This document shows positions 27,030-34,337 of a DNA stretch of 64,000 bases, piece by piece (positions within the stretch are counted from its first letter, which is position 1; each line of letters opens with the position of its first letter). Both the position numbers and the translations under genes were made by a program. The stretch is from 21-14-0-10-47-8 sp966211795. Its GTDB lineage: Bacteria; Bdellovibrionota; Bdellovibrionia; Bdellovibrionales; Bdellovibrionaceae. The notes under the pieces were generated by a model, which saw only the letters and a program-made list of their open reading frames with translations, was not told the origin of the DNA and made no database searches. The stretch spans positions 62,001 to 126,000 of the forward strand of contig CBIHNW010000009.1 in assembly GCA_966211795.1 (NCBI GenBank). Direction: 5' to 3'.

Positions 27030-28670
27030 TTACGCTCCAAGCGATTTGCGCATCTTCCAGAGAAGGTGACTGATGTAGGGTCGTCGGTTCTCGCCCGTCG
27101 TCACCATCAAAAGTTTGGTGATCTTCAAATCGGTCGGATCGGTGTAAAGCACGATCAACATTTCCTGCAGGAAGTTGGTGTTCAGCGTGATGTAGTTGTC
27201 GGTGCCGACGCCCAACTGCACACCTTTTTTCTCCCACCATGAAAAAGGATGATCTTTGTAATCTTCAAATTGTCCGGTCAGTTTGTTGTTGGAAGAGGGC
27301 AAGGAAACCAGCGAAACGCCCTTTTGGATCAGGCGGTTCAAAACGTCGTGTTGGTAATGTTCCACTTCGCGAGCGGTGTGGAATTTGGCTTTCACGAATT
27401 TGATCTTCTCGTCTTCGTTCAATTTTTGACCAGCCAACAGCTTATCCAAAACGGAATTGTAACTGCGCCAGTCCAGTTCGATCAGTTCGCGGTATTCGGG
27501 ATCCTTTTCAGTGATCGCGTGGCCTTCGGCATTTTTCTCGAGCACCTTTTGCAGCAGCTTGTGGAAATAAAAGTTCGGATTGATCCCGAGCGATAGGCCG
27601 TGCTCGAGCGTATCGATGTGCCAAATGTTCATGGCATTGTCGACGGCCTGGATCCCCTTCTTCAGCGTGTGGAAAGTTTCGCCGTGATGCGAGCGAATTT
27701 TAAAGCCCCGGTACTGAAGTTTGCGGAAACCTTTTTGGAATTCATTGAAGTGTTCTTTGCGGTAAAGCTCGTTTTCGCTGCCGACCGTATCGACATCGGT
27801 CATGTGCCGCTGCAGAAAAGGATATTTGTCCAGCATGCGCACCAGTTCGTCAACCTGGGCTTCGAAATGTTCTTTGCGGGTTTTGTATTTGCTGGCATCG
27901 AAAAAGTTCGCTTCTTTGCGAAAGGAAGGCGACAAGATGAAATCAAAATCCGGATGCTGTTCCTGAAATTTCTTAAAGCCTGCGTACAAACCCAAAACGA
28001 CATCTTCCGGAGACACGCTGTCGGCACCTGGGATTTGCTCGGTCGATGATGAAGAAGCGCGGCTCAGGGAAAATTTCAGGCGAATCTTGCCGACGTTGTA
28101 TTTGGTGTAGAGCTCTTGGGCCAAATGGTAAGTGCTGTCTTCATGCGCGGCCTTGTCGACCAAAATCAATTTTGGCAGATACAAGATTTTGAGATACGTC
28201 ATGAAGCCTTCAGTTTCTTCCAACCGAATCAGCTTATCGACATCTTCGACTGAGCGGATGGGCCAGGATTCAGGTCCGTAGACTTCGGTGATCTTCTTTT
28301 TGTAAAGCTCTTGATTGGGGCCTTCGATTAATTTCTTGAGACGAGGATAAATGAACTCGGCCGTCATCGCTCCTGTCAGATGAATGTGCTCTTCGGAATA
28401 TTTCAAAGGAAAACGTTTGAAGAATTCTGCCAAAGCCATGCTGACCGGATGATCCATCAAATCATGGATGGTCAGTTTGTTCTGATGAAAATCTGAAAGC
28501 CGCGCGCGAAACTCTTCCACCAATTGGTAGGCGTTTTTATTTACTTTTTTAAGAGAGCTTTCGGCCATCAGTTCCAAAGTGTCGGCGAGAGAGATGCCAT
28601 TTGTTTCGCTGATGGTATCTATAAGCGATCGAAGTAGAGCATTCTGTGTTTCTGGAGATGTCATTGCCAT
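27030..28670 (-). CDS. Adenosine/AMP deaminase-family metal hydrolase
   Basis: This 546-residue protein belongs to the adenosine deaminase superfamily. Metal-binding histidines are in EEHIHLTGAM (HxHLTG), the substrate motif is RSHHGETF, a catalytic histidine lies in DTLEHGLSLG, then SLPSSNNKL, and the terminal metal aspartate is in LGVGTDN. It is longer than bacterial Add (~330 residues) because of an N-terminal ~90-residue extension and inserts, closer in length to AMP deaminase-like enzymes. The substrate is therefore unsure (adenosine, AMP or another purine). It is followed by ampG in the same operon and diverges from a secreted-protein gene. Confidence 0.87.
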   Translation of the reverse strand: MAMTSPETQNALLRSLIDTISETNGISLADTLELMAESSLKKVNKNAYQLVEEFRARLSDFHQNKLTIHDLMDHPVSMALAEFFKRFPLKYSEEHIHLTGAMTAEFIYPRLKKLIEGPNQELYKKKITEVYGPESWPIRSVEDVDKLIRLEETEGFMTYLKILYLPKLILVDKAAHEDSTYHLAQELYTKYNVGKIRLKFSLSRASSSSTEQIPGADSVSPEDVVLGLYAGFKKFQEQHPDFDFILSPSFRKEANFFDASKYKTRKEHFEAQVDELVRMLDKYPFLQRHMTDVDTVGSENELYRKEHFNEFQKGFRKLQYRGFKIRSHHGETFHTLKKGIQAVDNAMNIWHIDTLEHGLSLGINPNFYFHKLLQKVLEKNAEGHAITEKDPEYRELIELDWRSYNSVLDKLLAGQKLNEDEKIKFVKAKFHTAREVEHYQHDVLNRLIQKGVSLVSLPSSNNKLTGQFEDYKDHPFSWWEKKGVQLGVGTDNYITLNTNFLQEMLIVLYTDPTDLKITKLLMVTTGENRRPYISHLLWKMRKSLGA

Positions 28671-28863
28671 TCCAAAGAGTAGCTTCGACCAACAGAGTTG
28701 TACAACTCAAAAGTGTCCAGACTGCCAGAAACTTGTCTCAGTGAAAACGAGTTCGACACACCATTTTCGGTGTCTGCTCAAAACCTTCCTAGTTTGCATT
28801 TCAAGTCGTATAAAATTCAGATTTGGTAAAGCCTTTGGCCCGATTCTTCCAATACAGCCGGTA

Positions 28864-29514
28864 ATGGTACGTCACATTCTTGCTACAATTCTATTATTCT
28901 CATTCGGAAGTTCGGCCATCGCGGCAAAACCACCCATCTTGACGGTTCGTGAGGAGATCCTTCAGCATCGCGCCCGCGTTCTGAAGCACAGTCTGATCAT
29001 GTATCAGGAGCACCCTGAACTTTTCCCGACCCTGGGTCAATTGCCAAAGGAAACGGCGATCCGTTTGCTCACGGCTTATATTTCACTTCATGATGCTCCG
29101 AAAACCATGACCAAACATCAGCTCGATAAGCTGGGGTATCAAGGCGATAAGTCCATTCTCATGCAGCTCTACGGAATTTGGGGCGAGCATGTCGAACCAA
29201 AACCGGCTTTTATTGACGATCTCAATAAGATCGAAAGCGATATGAAGCAAAAGGAAATGGAAATTCAATTGGCCGACATCGATCCAAGACTGCATAACGG
29301 AATATTGCATGAGATCGAGACACTCGAACTGAGCGCCGATATTACCGACACTAAAATTTTTCGCGGCCACGAGCTTGGCTTCAAGCGCAAAGCTTACTCG
29401 GCAGAAAAATTTTTGATCGACAAGGGCCAGTTTACGGCCGCCATTTTGTCGAAGTTGTACGAACAAAAATATTATCCAATGACGGTGAACAGTTGCAAGG
29501 CCGTGTACCGTTAA
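28864..29514 (+). CDS. Secreted protein of unknown function
   Basis: This is a 216-residue protein with a signal peptide (MVRHILATILLFSFGSSAIAA) and a helical mature part. The segment AYISLHDAPKTM contains an HD pair followed by K, which recalls the HDxxK of HD-domain phosphohydrolases, but the other HD histidines are not evident. The start at 28864 is preferred because it begins the signal peptide; there is no strong Shine-Dalgarno. It diverges from the adenosine deaminase operon, and its stop lies 3 bases from the convergent GNAT gene. No function is proposed. Confidence 0.7.
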   Translation: MVRHILATILLFSFGSSAIAAKPPILTVREEILQHRARVLKHSLIMYQEHPELFPTLGQLPKETAIRLLTAYISLHDAPKTMTKHQLDKLGYQGDKSILMQLYGIWGEHVEPKPAFIDDLNKIESDMKQKEMEIQLADIDPRLHNGILHEIETLELSADITDTKIFRGHELGFKRKAYSAEKFLIDKGQFTAAILSKLYEQKYYPMTVNSCKAVYR

Positions 29515-29517
29515 TGG

Positions 29518-29958
29518 TCAGCGCAAATATTTGTACATGACTTTATGGGGTCCGACGTCCGGAATGTCGAACATCGGGCCCAAATAAGAAAGCCCCAATT
29601 TTTCATAAAACGAAAACGCGGCTTCACGAGCATTGCACCACAGAAGATCGCAATGACGAGATTTCAATTCCTGAATCCCTTTTTCCAGCACTTGACGTCC
29701 GATGCCTTTGCCATGAAAGGCGGTTTCGGTGGCCATGCCCCGCAAGCGGTACGGCAGCAGGGCCGGCAGTTCGGCAAAAGCCTCTTCGTGAAAAGTCGCC
29801 ACACCAATAATTTTTCCATCGAGACGGGCGCCGACATGAAAAGTCGTGAGCCATTGATCTTGCGGAAAAAGTGCGCTTTTAAATTCTTGATGGGGTCGTA
29901 AAATTCGGTGTCGTAGCGGCTGCGCTTCGGCGGCCGAAATGATGTCTACTTGAAGCAT
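29518..29958 (-). CDS. GNAT-family N-acetyltransferase
   Basis: This 146-residue acetyltransferase has the GNAT acetyl-CoA loop in RLRGMATETAFHGKGIGRQVLEKG (Q/RxxGxG/A form) and the C-terminal AFSFYEKLGLSYLG. An N-terminal PLRHRILRP resembles the start of a YitI/ElaA-like subgroup. The start at 29958 is chosen because it begins the conserved domain. A longer frame upstream overlaps the HNH gene and is probably not used. It lies 14 bases after the HNH gene stop on the same strand. The acceptor substrate is unknown. Confidence 0.85.
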   Translation of the reverse strand: MLQVDIISAAEAQPLRHRILRPHQEFKSALFPQDQWLTTFHVGARLDGKIIGVATFHEEAFAELPALLPYRLRGMATETAFHGKGIGRQVLEKGIQELKSRHCDLLWCNAREAAFSFYEKLGLSYLGPMFDIPDVGPHKVMYKYLR

Positions 29959-29972
29959 TGAAGATTTTTGAA

Positions 29973-30539
29973 TCAACCGGCTTTGTATTGCAAGTACTGA
30001 ATCCACACCGAAGGCACTTGGCCGTTTTTGACGTCCAACTCGGGTGACGGCAGCCAGGTCGGCACCATGGGTTCGGTCAGCAATGGCATGTTCGCCGTCT
30101 GCGGTGTGCGGTTTGCTTTGCGTTGATTGCAGTCGCGGCAAGCGGTGACTACGTTAGTCCAATTCTTCGGTCCTTGTTTCGACACCGGCACGACATGATC
30201 CAAAGTGAGAAGCTTGTTTGGAAATTGGTCACCACAATATTGGCAGGTAAAATTGTCCCGAATGTAGACGTTTTCCCGGCAGAAGCGCACGGCGCCCAGG
30301 CTTCGGGGTCTTACATAGTGCTTCAAGCGCATGACGGAAGGGATCTGAAAACTGGTCCTGACACTGCGGACAAAAACATTGTGGTATTCGATGATTTCGA
30401 CTTTATCTTGGAACCATAGAATGAGGGCCTTCTGCCAAGAAATAATCTTCATCGGCTCATAGCTAGCATTCAGCAGCAATGAGCGGGCTGATCCGATGGT
30501 TCTAATTGGTGAAGCTGGCCTGTCGCCATCTGCCTGCAT
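29973..30539 (-). CDS. HNH endonuclease-family protein
   Basis: This protein has about 188 residues with an N-terminal part common to a widespread bacterial HNH family (ARSLLLNASYEPMKIISWQKA). The nuclease core is CQYCG, then TLDHVVPVSKQGPKNWTNVV and CRDCNQRKANR. The two CxxC pairs bind structural zinc, and the DH...N...N/H set forms the beta-beta-alpha-metal site. The start is uncertain: ATG at 30539 lies only one base after AGGAG, while TTG at 30560 is upstream with no site. It is single or co-transcribed with the GNAT gene and diverges from slyD. Its biological role is unknown for the family. Confidence 0.85.
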   Translation of the reverse strand: MQADGDRPASPIRTIGSARSLLLNASYEPMKIISWQKALILWFQDKVEIIEYHNVFVRSVRTSFQIPSVMRLKHYVRPRSLGAVRFCRENVYIRDNFTCQYCGDQFPNKLLTLDHVVPVSKQGPKNWTNVVTACRDCNQRKANRTPQTANMPLLTEPMVPTWLPSPELDVKNGQVPSVWIQYLQYKAG

Positions 30540-30646
30540 ACTCCTATAGGATTGCTGCAAATTGAGGCATTTTCAAGTCGATTTCACTTGATGAGACAGA
30601 ATAAGAATGATTTATGGATCACTTAACGGTTTGTTGGGAGCCAGAT

Positions 30647-31117
30647 ATGAAAAGACGCGTTTTAAGCTTTAATTACACTCTGAAAGACACCAAAGGCCAG
30701 GTCCTGGATGCCTCGACTGACGGACCTCTCGCGTTTCTAGAAGGATCACAACAAATCATTCCGGCGTTGGAAGAACAAATTTCTGGAATGCTGATTGGCC
30801 AAAAGAAAAATGTGAAATTGGCAGCCAAAGACGCTTACGGCGAAGTCGAAGCGAAGATGGTGATGGACGTTCCAAAAAAAGAAGTCGCTCATTTGCAGAT
30901 CGAAGTCGGCAGTTTCTTGCAATTGCAACTGCAAGATTCCGTCAAAGTTGTTCGCGTTGCGAAAATCACTGATGACACCGTCACCTTGGATGGCAACCAT
31001 CCTTTGGCGGGACAAGATTTGGAATTCGATGTTGAGTTGGTGGATTCACGTGATGCTTCCAACGAAGAGTTGGCACACGGTCACGCCCACGGTCCTGGTG
31101 GACATCACCATCACTAA
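30647..31117 (+). CDS. slyD: SlyD-like FKBP peptidyl-prolyl isomerase with His-rich tail
   Basis: This 156-residue FKBP-type isomerase and chaperone starts at 30647, six bases after GGGAG. The FKBP core includes LSFNYTLKDTKGQVLDAS, then LEGSQQIIPALEEQISGM, and KDAYGE before the insert-in-flap domain. It ends in the metal-binding tail HGHAHGPGGHHHH, typical of SlyD, which can bind nickel or zinc. The location should be cytoplasmic. It precedes yajQ by 15 bases, so the two are probably co-transcribed. Confidence 0.93.
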   Translation: MKRRVLSFNYTLKDTKGQVLDASTDGPLAFLEGSQQIIPALEEQISGMLIGQKKNVKLAAKDAYGEVEAKMVMDVPKKEVAHLQIEVGSFLQLQLQDSVKVVRVAKITDDTVTLDGNHPLAGQDLEFDVELVDSRDASNEELAHGHAHGPGGHHHH

Positions 31118-31132
31118 AGGTTTTTTTGATTT

Positions 31133-31618
31133 ATGCCTTCATTCGATATTGTTTCCGAAGTGAATATGCAAGAAGTTGACAACGCTGTGAACCAAGCGAT
31201 CAAAGAGATCGAACAGCGTTATGACTTTCGCGGCAGCAAAAGCGAAATCCAATGGGACAAAAAAGAAATCACGGTCATCGGTGATGACGATTACAAAATG
31301 GGTGCGATGAAGGATGTTCTTCAGTCGAAAATGCACCGACGCGGCATCGATATTAAATCACTCGAGTTTTCTGAAATTGAACCCGCTGGCGGCAGCCTGC
31401 TTCGCCAAAAAGTGAAGATTGTGCAAGGAATCGACAAAGAGGTTGCGAAAGAGATCACCAAAGCCGTAAAAGATTCCAAGTTGAAAGTACAGGCCCAGAT
31501 CATGGACGATAAAGTCCGTGTCACCTCGAAAAGCATCGACGAGCTGCAAGAAACCATGGCTTTCGTCAAGGGCAAGGGCTTTCAAGTTCCGCTCCAATTC
31601 AACAATATGAGGTCCTAG
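31133..31618 (+). CDS. yajQ: YajQ-family nucleotide-binding protein
   Basis: This is a 161-residue protein of the YajQ/UPF0234 family. The N-terminus MPSFDIVSEVNMQEVDNAV and the later YDFRGSK and GKGFQVPLQFNN are diagnostic. Relatives bind cyclic di-GMP and act as effectors in some pathogens; the family forms two ferredoxin-like folds. It follows slyD closely. A 49-codon open frame begins five bases after its stop, and a gene for an RNA-binding protein follows. Confidence 0.93.
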   Translation: MPSFDIVSEVNMQEVDNAVNQAIKEIEQRYDFRGSKSEIQWDKKEITVIGDDDYKMGAMKDVLQSKMHRRGIDIKSLEFSEIEPAGGSLLRQKVKIVQGIDKEVAKEITKAVKDSKLKVQAQIMDDKVRVTSKSIDELQETMAFVKGKGFQVPLQFNNMRS

Positions 31619-31622
31619 CTTG

Positions 31623-31772
31623 ATGAAAGCAGCCATTTCCTTCGTTGCTGCTGATATCCGCCCCTTAAGGGGGACCATTGGCTTGGCCCTGCGTCGTATA
31701 GGCTCACGTCTGGGGCTAGCTCGGTGTGTGGCCTCGAATCTGACTCCTTTAATCAAACTAGGAAAAAAATAA
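31623..31772 (+). CDS. Candidate 49-residue cationic small ORF or structured leader
   Basis: An ATG five bases after the yajQ stop opens a 49-codon frame with a strongly basic, amphipathic product (LRRIGSRLGLARC near the middle, ending KLGKK). GAGG lies about ten bases upstream. The DNA also holds hairpins: AGCAGC at 31628-31633 with GCTGCT at 31647-31652, and the palindrome CCCCTTAAGGGG at 31661-31672. The stretch could therefore be a small gene, a structured 5' leader of the downstream RNA-binding gene, or both. Confidence 0.3.
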   Translation: MKAAISFVAADIRPLRGTIGLALRRIGSRLGLARCVASNLTPLIKLGKK

Positions 31773-31882
31773 TTTTGATGAAAAACAACAAATTTGATAA
31801 ATTAGAAAAGTCCCGTTCGCGTTCCATAGTCAAAGATTTGTACTCATGGTTCCGTCGGTTTTTAACAGTCCCAGGAGGTACC

Positions 31883-32254
31883 GTGGGTAAGAAATTGTAT
31901 GTAGGGAACCTTCCCTATTCCGTAGATGATTCAGCTCTCCAATCAGAATTTGGAAAGTTCGGATCTGTCTCTTCAGCAAAAGTCATCACTGACCGTGAAA
32001 CAGGTCGAAGCAAAGGCTTCGGATTTGTTGAAATGGATTCTGATGATGAAGCCAACACTGCTATTGAGAAAATGAACGGTTTCTCAATGGGTGGTCGCGC
32101 AATCAACGTATCTGAAGCTCGTCCTCAAGCTCCACGTGAAGGTGGCGGCGGCGGTCGTGGTTTCGGTGGCGGCGGTGGCCGTGGCGGTGGTTTCGGTGGC
32201 GGACGCGGTGGCGGCGGCGGTGGCCGTGGCGGCGGTGGTGGCGGACGATACTAA
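31883..32254 (+). CDS. RRM RNA-binding protein with Gly/Arg-rich tail
   Basis: This 123-residue protein has one RNA-recognition motif: RNP2 is KLYVGNLPYSV and RNP1 is KGFGFVEM. It is followed by a glycine-arginine-rich tail of ~40 residues with repeated GGGRGGG units. Such proteins act as RNA chaperones, often induced by cold. The GTG at 31883 is chosen because AGGAGG lies four bases upstream and the RRM begins directly after. An in-frame ATG at 31778 would add 35 basic residues but has no good site. CCCA before and TGGG after the ribosome-binding site could pair and hide it. A good terminator follows at 32301. Confidence 0.9.
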   Translation: MGKKLYVGNLPYSVDDSALQSEFGKFGSVSSAKVITDRETGRSKGFGFVEMDSDDEANTAIEKMNGFSMGGRAINVSEARPQAPREGGGGGRGFGGGGGRGGGFGGGRGGGGGGRGGGGGGRY

Positions 32255-32300
32255 TCGTTCTCCATTCGAAGACGACACTCGATTCAAATTTATGAATTGA

Positions 32301-32339
32301 AAAAGGGCTGGTGCCACAAACACCAGCCCTTTTATTTTT
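32301..32339 (+). terminator. Rho-independent terminator after the RRM gene
   Basis: GGGCTGGTG and CACCAGCCC form a perfect 9-base stem with a seven-base loop, followed by TTTTATTTTT. A-rich bases precede the stem, so it could also act weakly in reverse. Confidence 0.9.
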
Positions 32340-32547
32340 GGGGATCGTGTTTCCTAGACCCACATTCACGGCGGGCGATCCCTGCATCAGTTTCGAGAGT
32401 GCGTTGATAAACAAAAAATTACTGTCTAATCATTTGTCGGTCTTTTCTTTGTTACAAGTTATTTTAAGATTGAACGGCAGACGAAAATTGCACTTTTATC
32501 TTTCTTGGCTTCTTCGGTAGAACGGTTCCTTTGACCAAGGAGAATTC

Positions 32548-32949
32548 ATGAAATCGTTTGTTCTGATCATGGCTTTGTTTGTTGCCAATTCGGCCTTTGC
32601 CTTTACGGCATCCGATATCGCCGGAAAATGGAAAAGTGCCCCTGAAGGCGCAAATCAACTGACGCGAGCTTTTCAGTTTGGCAATCAGGGCGAGTTTACG
32701 ATGCAACAATCAATGCAATTGGAAAACGTCGAATACAGCAGCGTCTATCGTGGAACTTACGTGATGGTAAATGACGAAATCATGGCGACGGCGACTTCGG
32801 TGGAAATGACCGTTCAGGGTCAATCCCGTCAAGTGCCACTGAGTCCTGGTTCCGGCGTCGTGATCGACGTTATTCAGTGCAGTGGCGAAGCGATCACTTT
32901 GCAAATGGGCAAAGAAAATCTCTTTATCAATCTTCAGCGCGTGCATTAA
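32548..32949 (+). CDS. Small secreted protein, possibly lipocalin-like
   Basis: This 133-residue protein has a classic signal peptide (MKSFVLIMALFVANSAFA) and starts nine bases after AAGGAG-type sequence (CCAAGGAGAATTC). The mature part begins FTASDIAGKWKSAPEG, and its alternating strand pattern with a GKW near the start recalls small beta-barrel lipocalin-like proteins that measure free ligand, but this is only resemblance. It has one cysteine (VIQCSGE). It stands alone between the RRM gene and tesA. Confidence 0.75.
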   Translation: MKSFVLIMALFVANSAFAFTASDIAGKWKSAPEGANQLTRAFQFGNQGEFTMQQSMQLENVEYSSVYRGTYVMVNDEIMATATSVEMTVQGQSRQVPLSPGSGVVIDVIQCSGEAITLQMGKENLFINLQRVH

Positions 32950-33011
32950 TCAATCTCGGGTTCGAATAACCCAGTGACTTTTACAACTGTCTGTAACCTA
33001 ATGTTTGGGCT

Positions 33012-33629
33012 ATGAGACAGTTGTTCATTCTCGCGATTTTTCTTTGCACTCATCTCACTTTTGGCTCCGCAGCGGCTGCGGAAAATAAAAATAAGCTTGT
33101 CGTATTGGGTGATTCTTTAACCGAAGGATTGGGCGTTGCTCGGTCTTTGGCTTTTCCGGCGTTGCTGGAAAAGAAAATTCAAGCCGACGGAAAGCAATGG
33201 ACCGTGGTCAATGCGGGCATCAGCGGCGCGACGACGGCCAGCGGCCCCTCACGCATGCGGTGGCAGTTGAAAAGCAAACCGCAAATGATCATTCTGGCCT
33301 TGGGGGCAAATGATGGGCTTCGGGGAATCAATTTGCAAAGCACGGAAAAAAATCTATCCGAGACCATCGAGATCGCCAAGAAAGATAAAATTCAGGTCAT
33401 CTTAGCGGGCATGATGTTGCCACCAAATTATGGGGCCCAGTACACCAAAGACTTTCAAGCGATCTACAAGCGGCTGGCCAAGAAATATCAACTGAAGAAA
33501 ATTCCTTTTTTATTGGAAGGCGTGGCCGGAAATCCAAAATTGAATTTGGCGGATGGAATTCATCCCAATGAAAAAGGGCATGAAATCATCGCCACCCACG
33601 TTTACGCCGCCATCAAAGATTTATTATAA
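33012..33629 (+). CDS. tesA: Periplasmic GDSL lysophospholipase/thioesterase, TesA-like
   Basis: This is a 205-residue SGNH hydrolase with a signal peptide (LFILAIFLCTHLTFGSAAAA). Block I is LVVLGDSLTEGLG with the nucleophilic serine, block II has NAGISGATTASGP, block III is ILALGANDGLRG, and block V is LADGIHPNEKGH with the Asp and His. This matches E. coli TesA (thioesterase I/protease I/lysophospholipase L1). It is followed by ybbA- and ybbP-like genes; the same trio is neighbouring in E. coli, with tesA in opposite orientation. The Shine-Dalgarno is weak. Confidence 0.92.
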   Translation: MRQLFILAIFLCTHLTFGSAAAAENKNKLVVLGDSLTEGLGVARSLAFPALLEKKIQADGKQWTVVNAGISGATTASGPSRMRWQLKSKPQMIILALGANDGLRGINLQSTEKNLSETIEIAKKDKIQVILAGMMLPPNYGAQYTKDFQAIYKRLAKKYQLKKIPFLLEGVAGNPKLNLADGIHPNEKGHEIIATHVYAAIKDLL

Positions 33630-33680
33630 GGCTGTGCGCTAAGATCACCGTGCTGCCTGCCACGCGATTGGGGATTGAAT

Positions 33681-34337
33681 ATGAGCCTGAAATTAAATGC
33701 GGTCACGAAAACATACCAACAAGGCGACTCTCAAATTCAAGTGTTAAAGGGGTTGTCAGCGGAAATTCACAATTCCGAAGTCGTTGCGATTGTTGGCCAG
33801 TCCGGCAGCGGCAAGTCCACTTTGCTGAGCTTGCTAGCGGGATTGGATCGGCCGACGACGGGACAGATTTTTGTGGCCGGACAGGAAATTTCAAATTTGA
33901 CGGAACAAGAAATGACGGCCTTTCGCGGGCGAAAGATTGGTATCGTCTTTCAACAGTTTCATTTGCTACCGCACCTCACCGCGCACGAGAACGTCATGTT
34001 GCCTTTGGAAATTTGGGACGAGCCAGATCGCGAAGCGCGGGCGGAAAAGGTTTTGGGACAAATGGGTTTGGGGCACCGGCTGCACCACTTTCCCAGTCAA
34101 ATGAGTGGCGGCGAATGCCAACGTGTCGCCATCGCGAGAGCCTTGGTGGTCAAACCAGAAATTTTATTGGCGGACGAGCCCAGCGGAAACTTGGACACCG
34201 CCACTGGACGCAAAGTGATGGATGTTTTTTTCCAGGCCGTGCGTGAAAATGGGGTGACCACCGTGTTGGTGACCCACAGCGAGGCCTTAGCGCAGGTTTG
34301 TGATCGGCAGTTGGTCTTAGAAAACGGAATTTTGTGA
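33681..34337 (+). CDS. ybbA: ABC transporter ATPase, YbbA/LolD-like
   Basis: This 218-residue ATPase has Walker A GQSGSGKST, Q-loop IVFQQFHLLPHLTAHENV, signature MSGGECQRVAIARAL and Walker B LLADEPSGNLD, then the H-switch VTHS. These are typical of the LolD/MacB-type exporters that work with FtsX-fold permeases. The start at 33681 has GGGG seven bases upstream. Its stop overlaps the start of the FtsX-type permease gene, so the two form one transporter. The association with tesA suggests a role in lipid or toxic-metabolite handling, which is inference. Confidence 0.92.
   Translation: MSLKLNAVTKTYQQGDSQIQVLKGLSAEIHNSEVVAIVGQSGSGKSTLLSLLAGLDRPTTGQIFVAGQEISNLTEQEMTAFRGRKIGIVFQQFHLLPHLTAHENVMLPLEIWDEPDREARAEKVLGQMGLGHRLHHFPSQMSGGECQRVAIARALVVKPEILLADEPSGNLDTATGRKVMDVFFQAVRENGVTTVLVTHSEALAQVCDRQLVLENGIL

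Noticed and set aside
30614..30646. Upstream ATG of the slyD frame
   Set aside because: The ATG at 30647 has GGGAG at correct spacing and matches the family N-terminus; the upstream 11 codons do not.
32954..32973. tRNA T-arm-like sequence (GGGTTCGAATA)
   Set aside because: Only about 60 bases lie between the flanking genes, with no acceptor or anticodon stem; not a tRNA.
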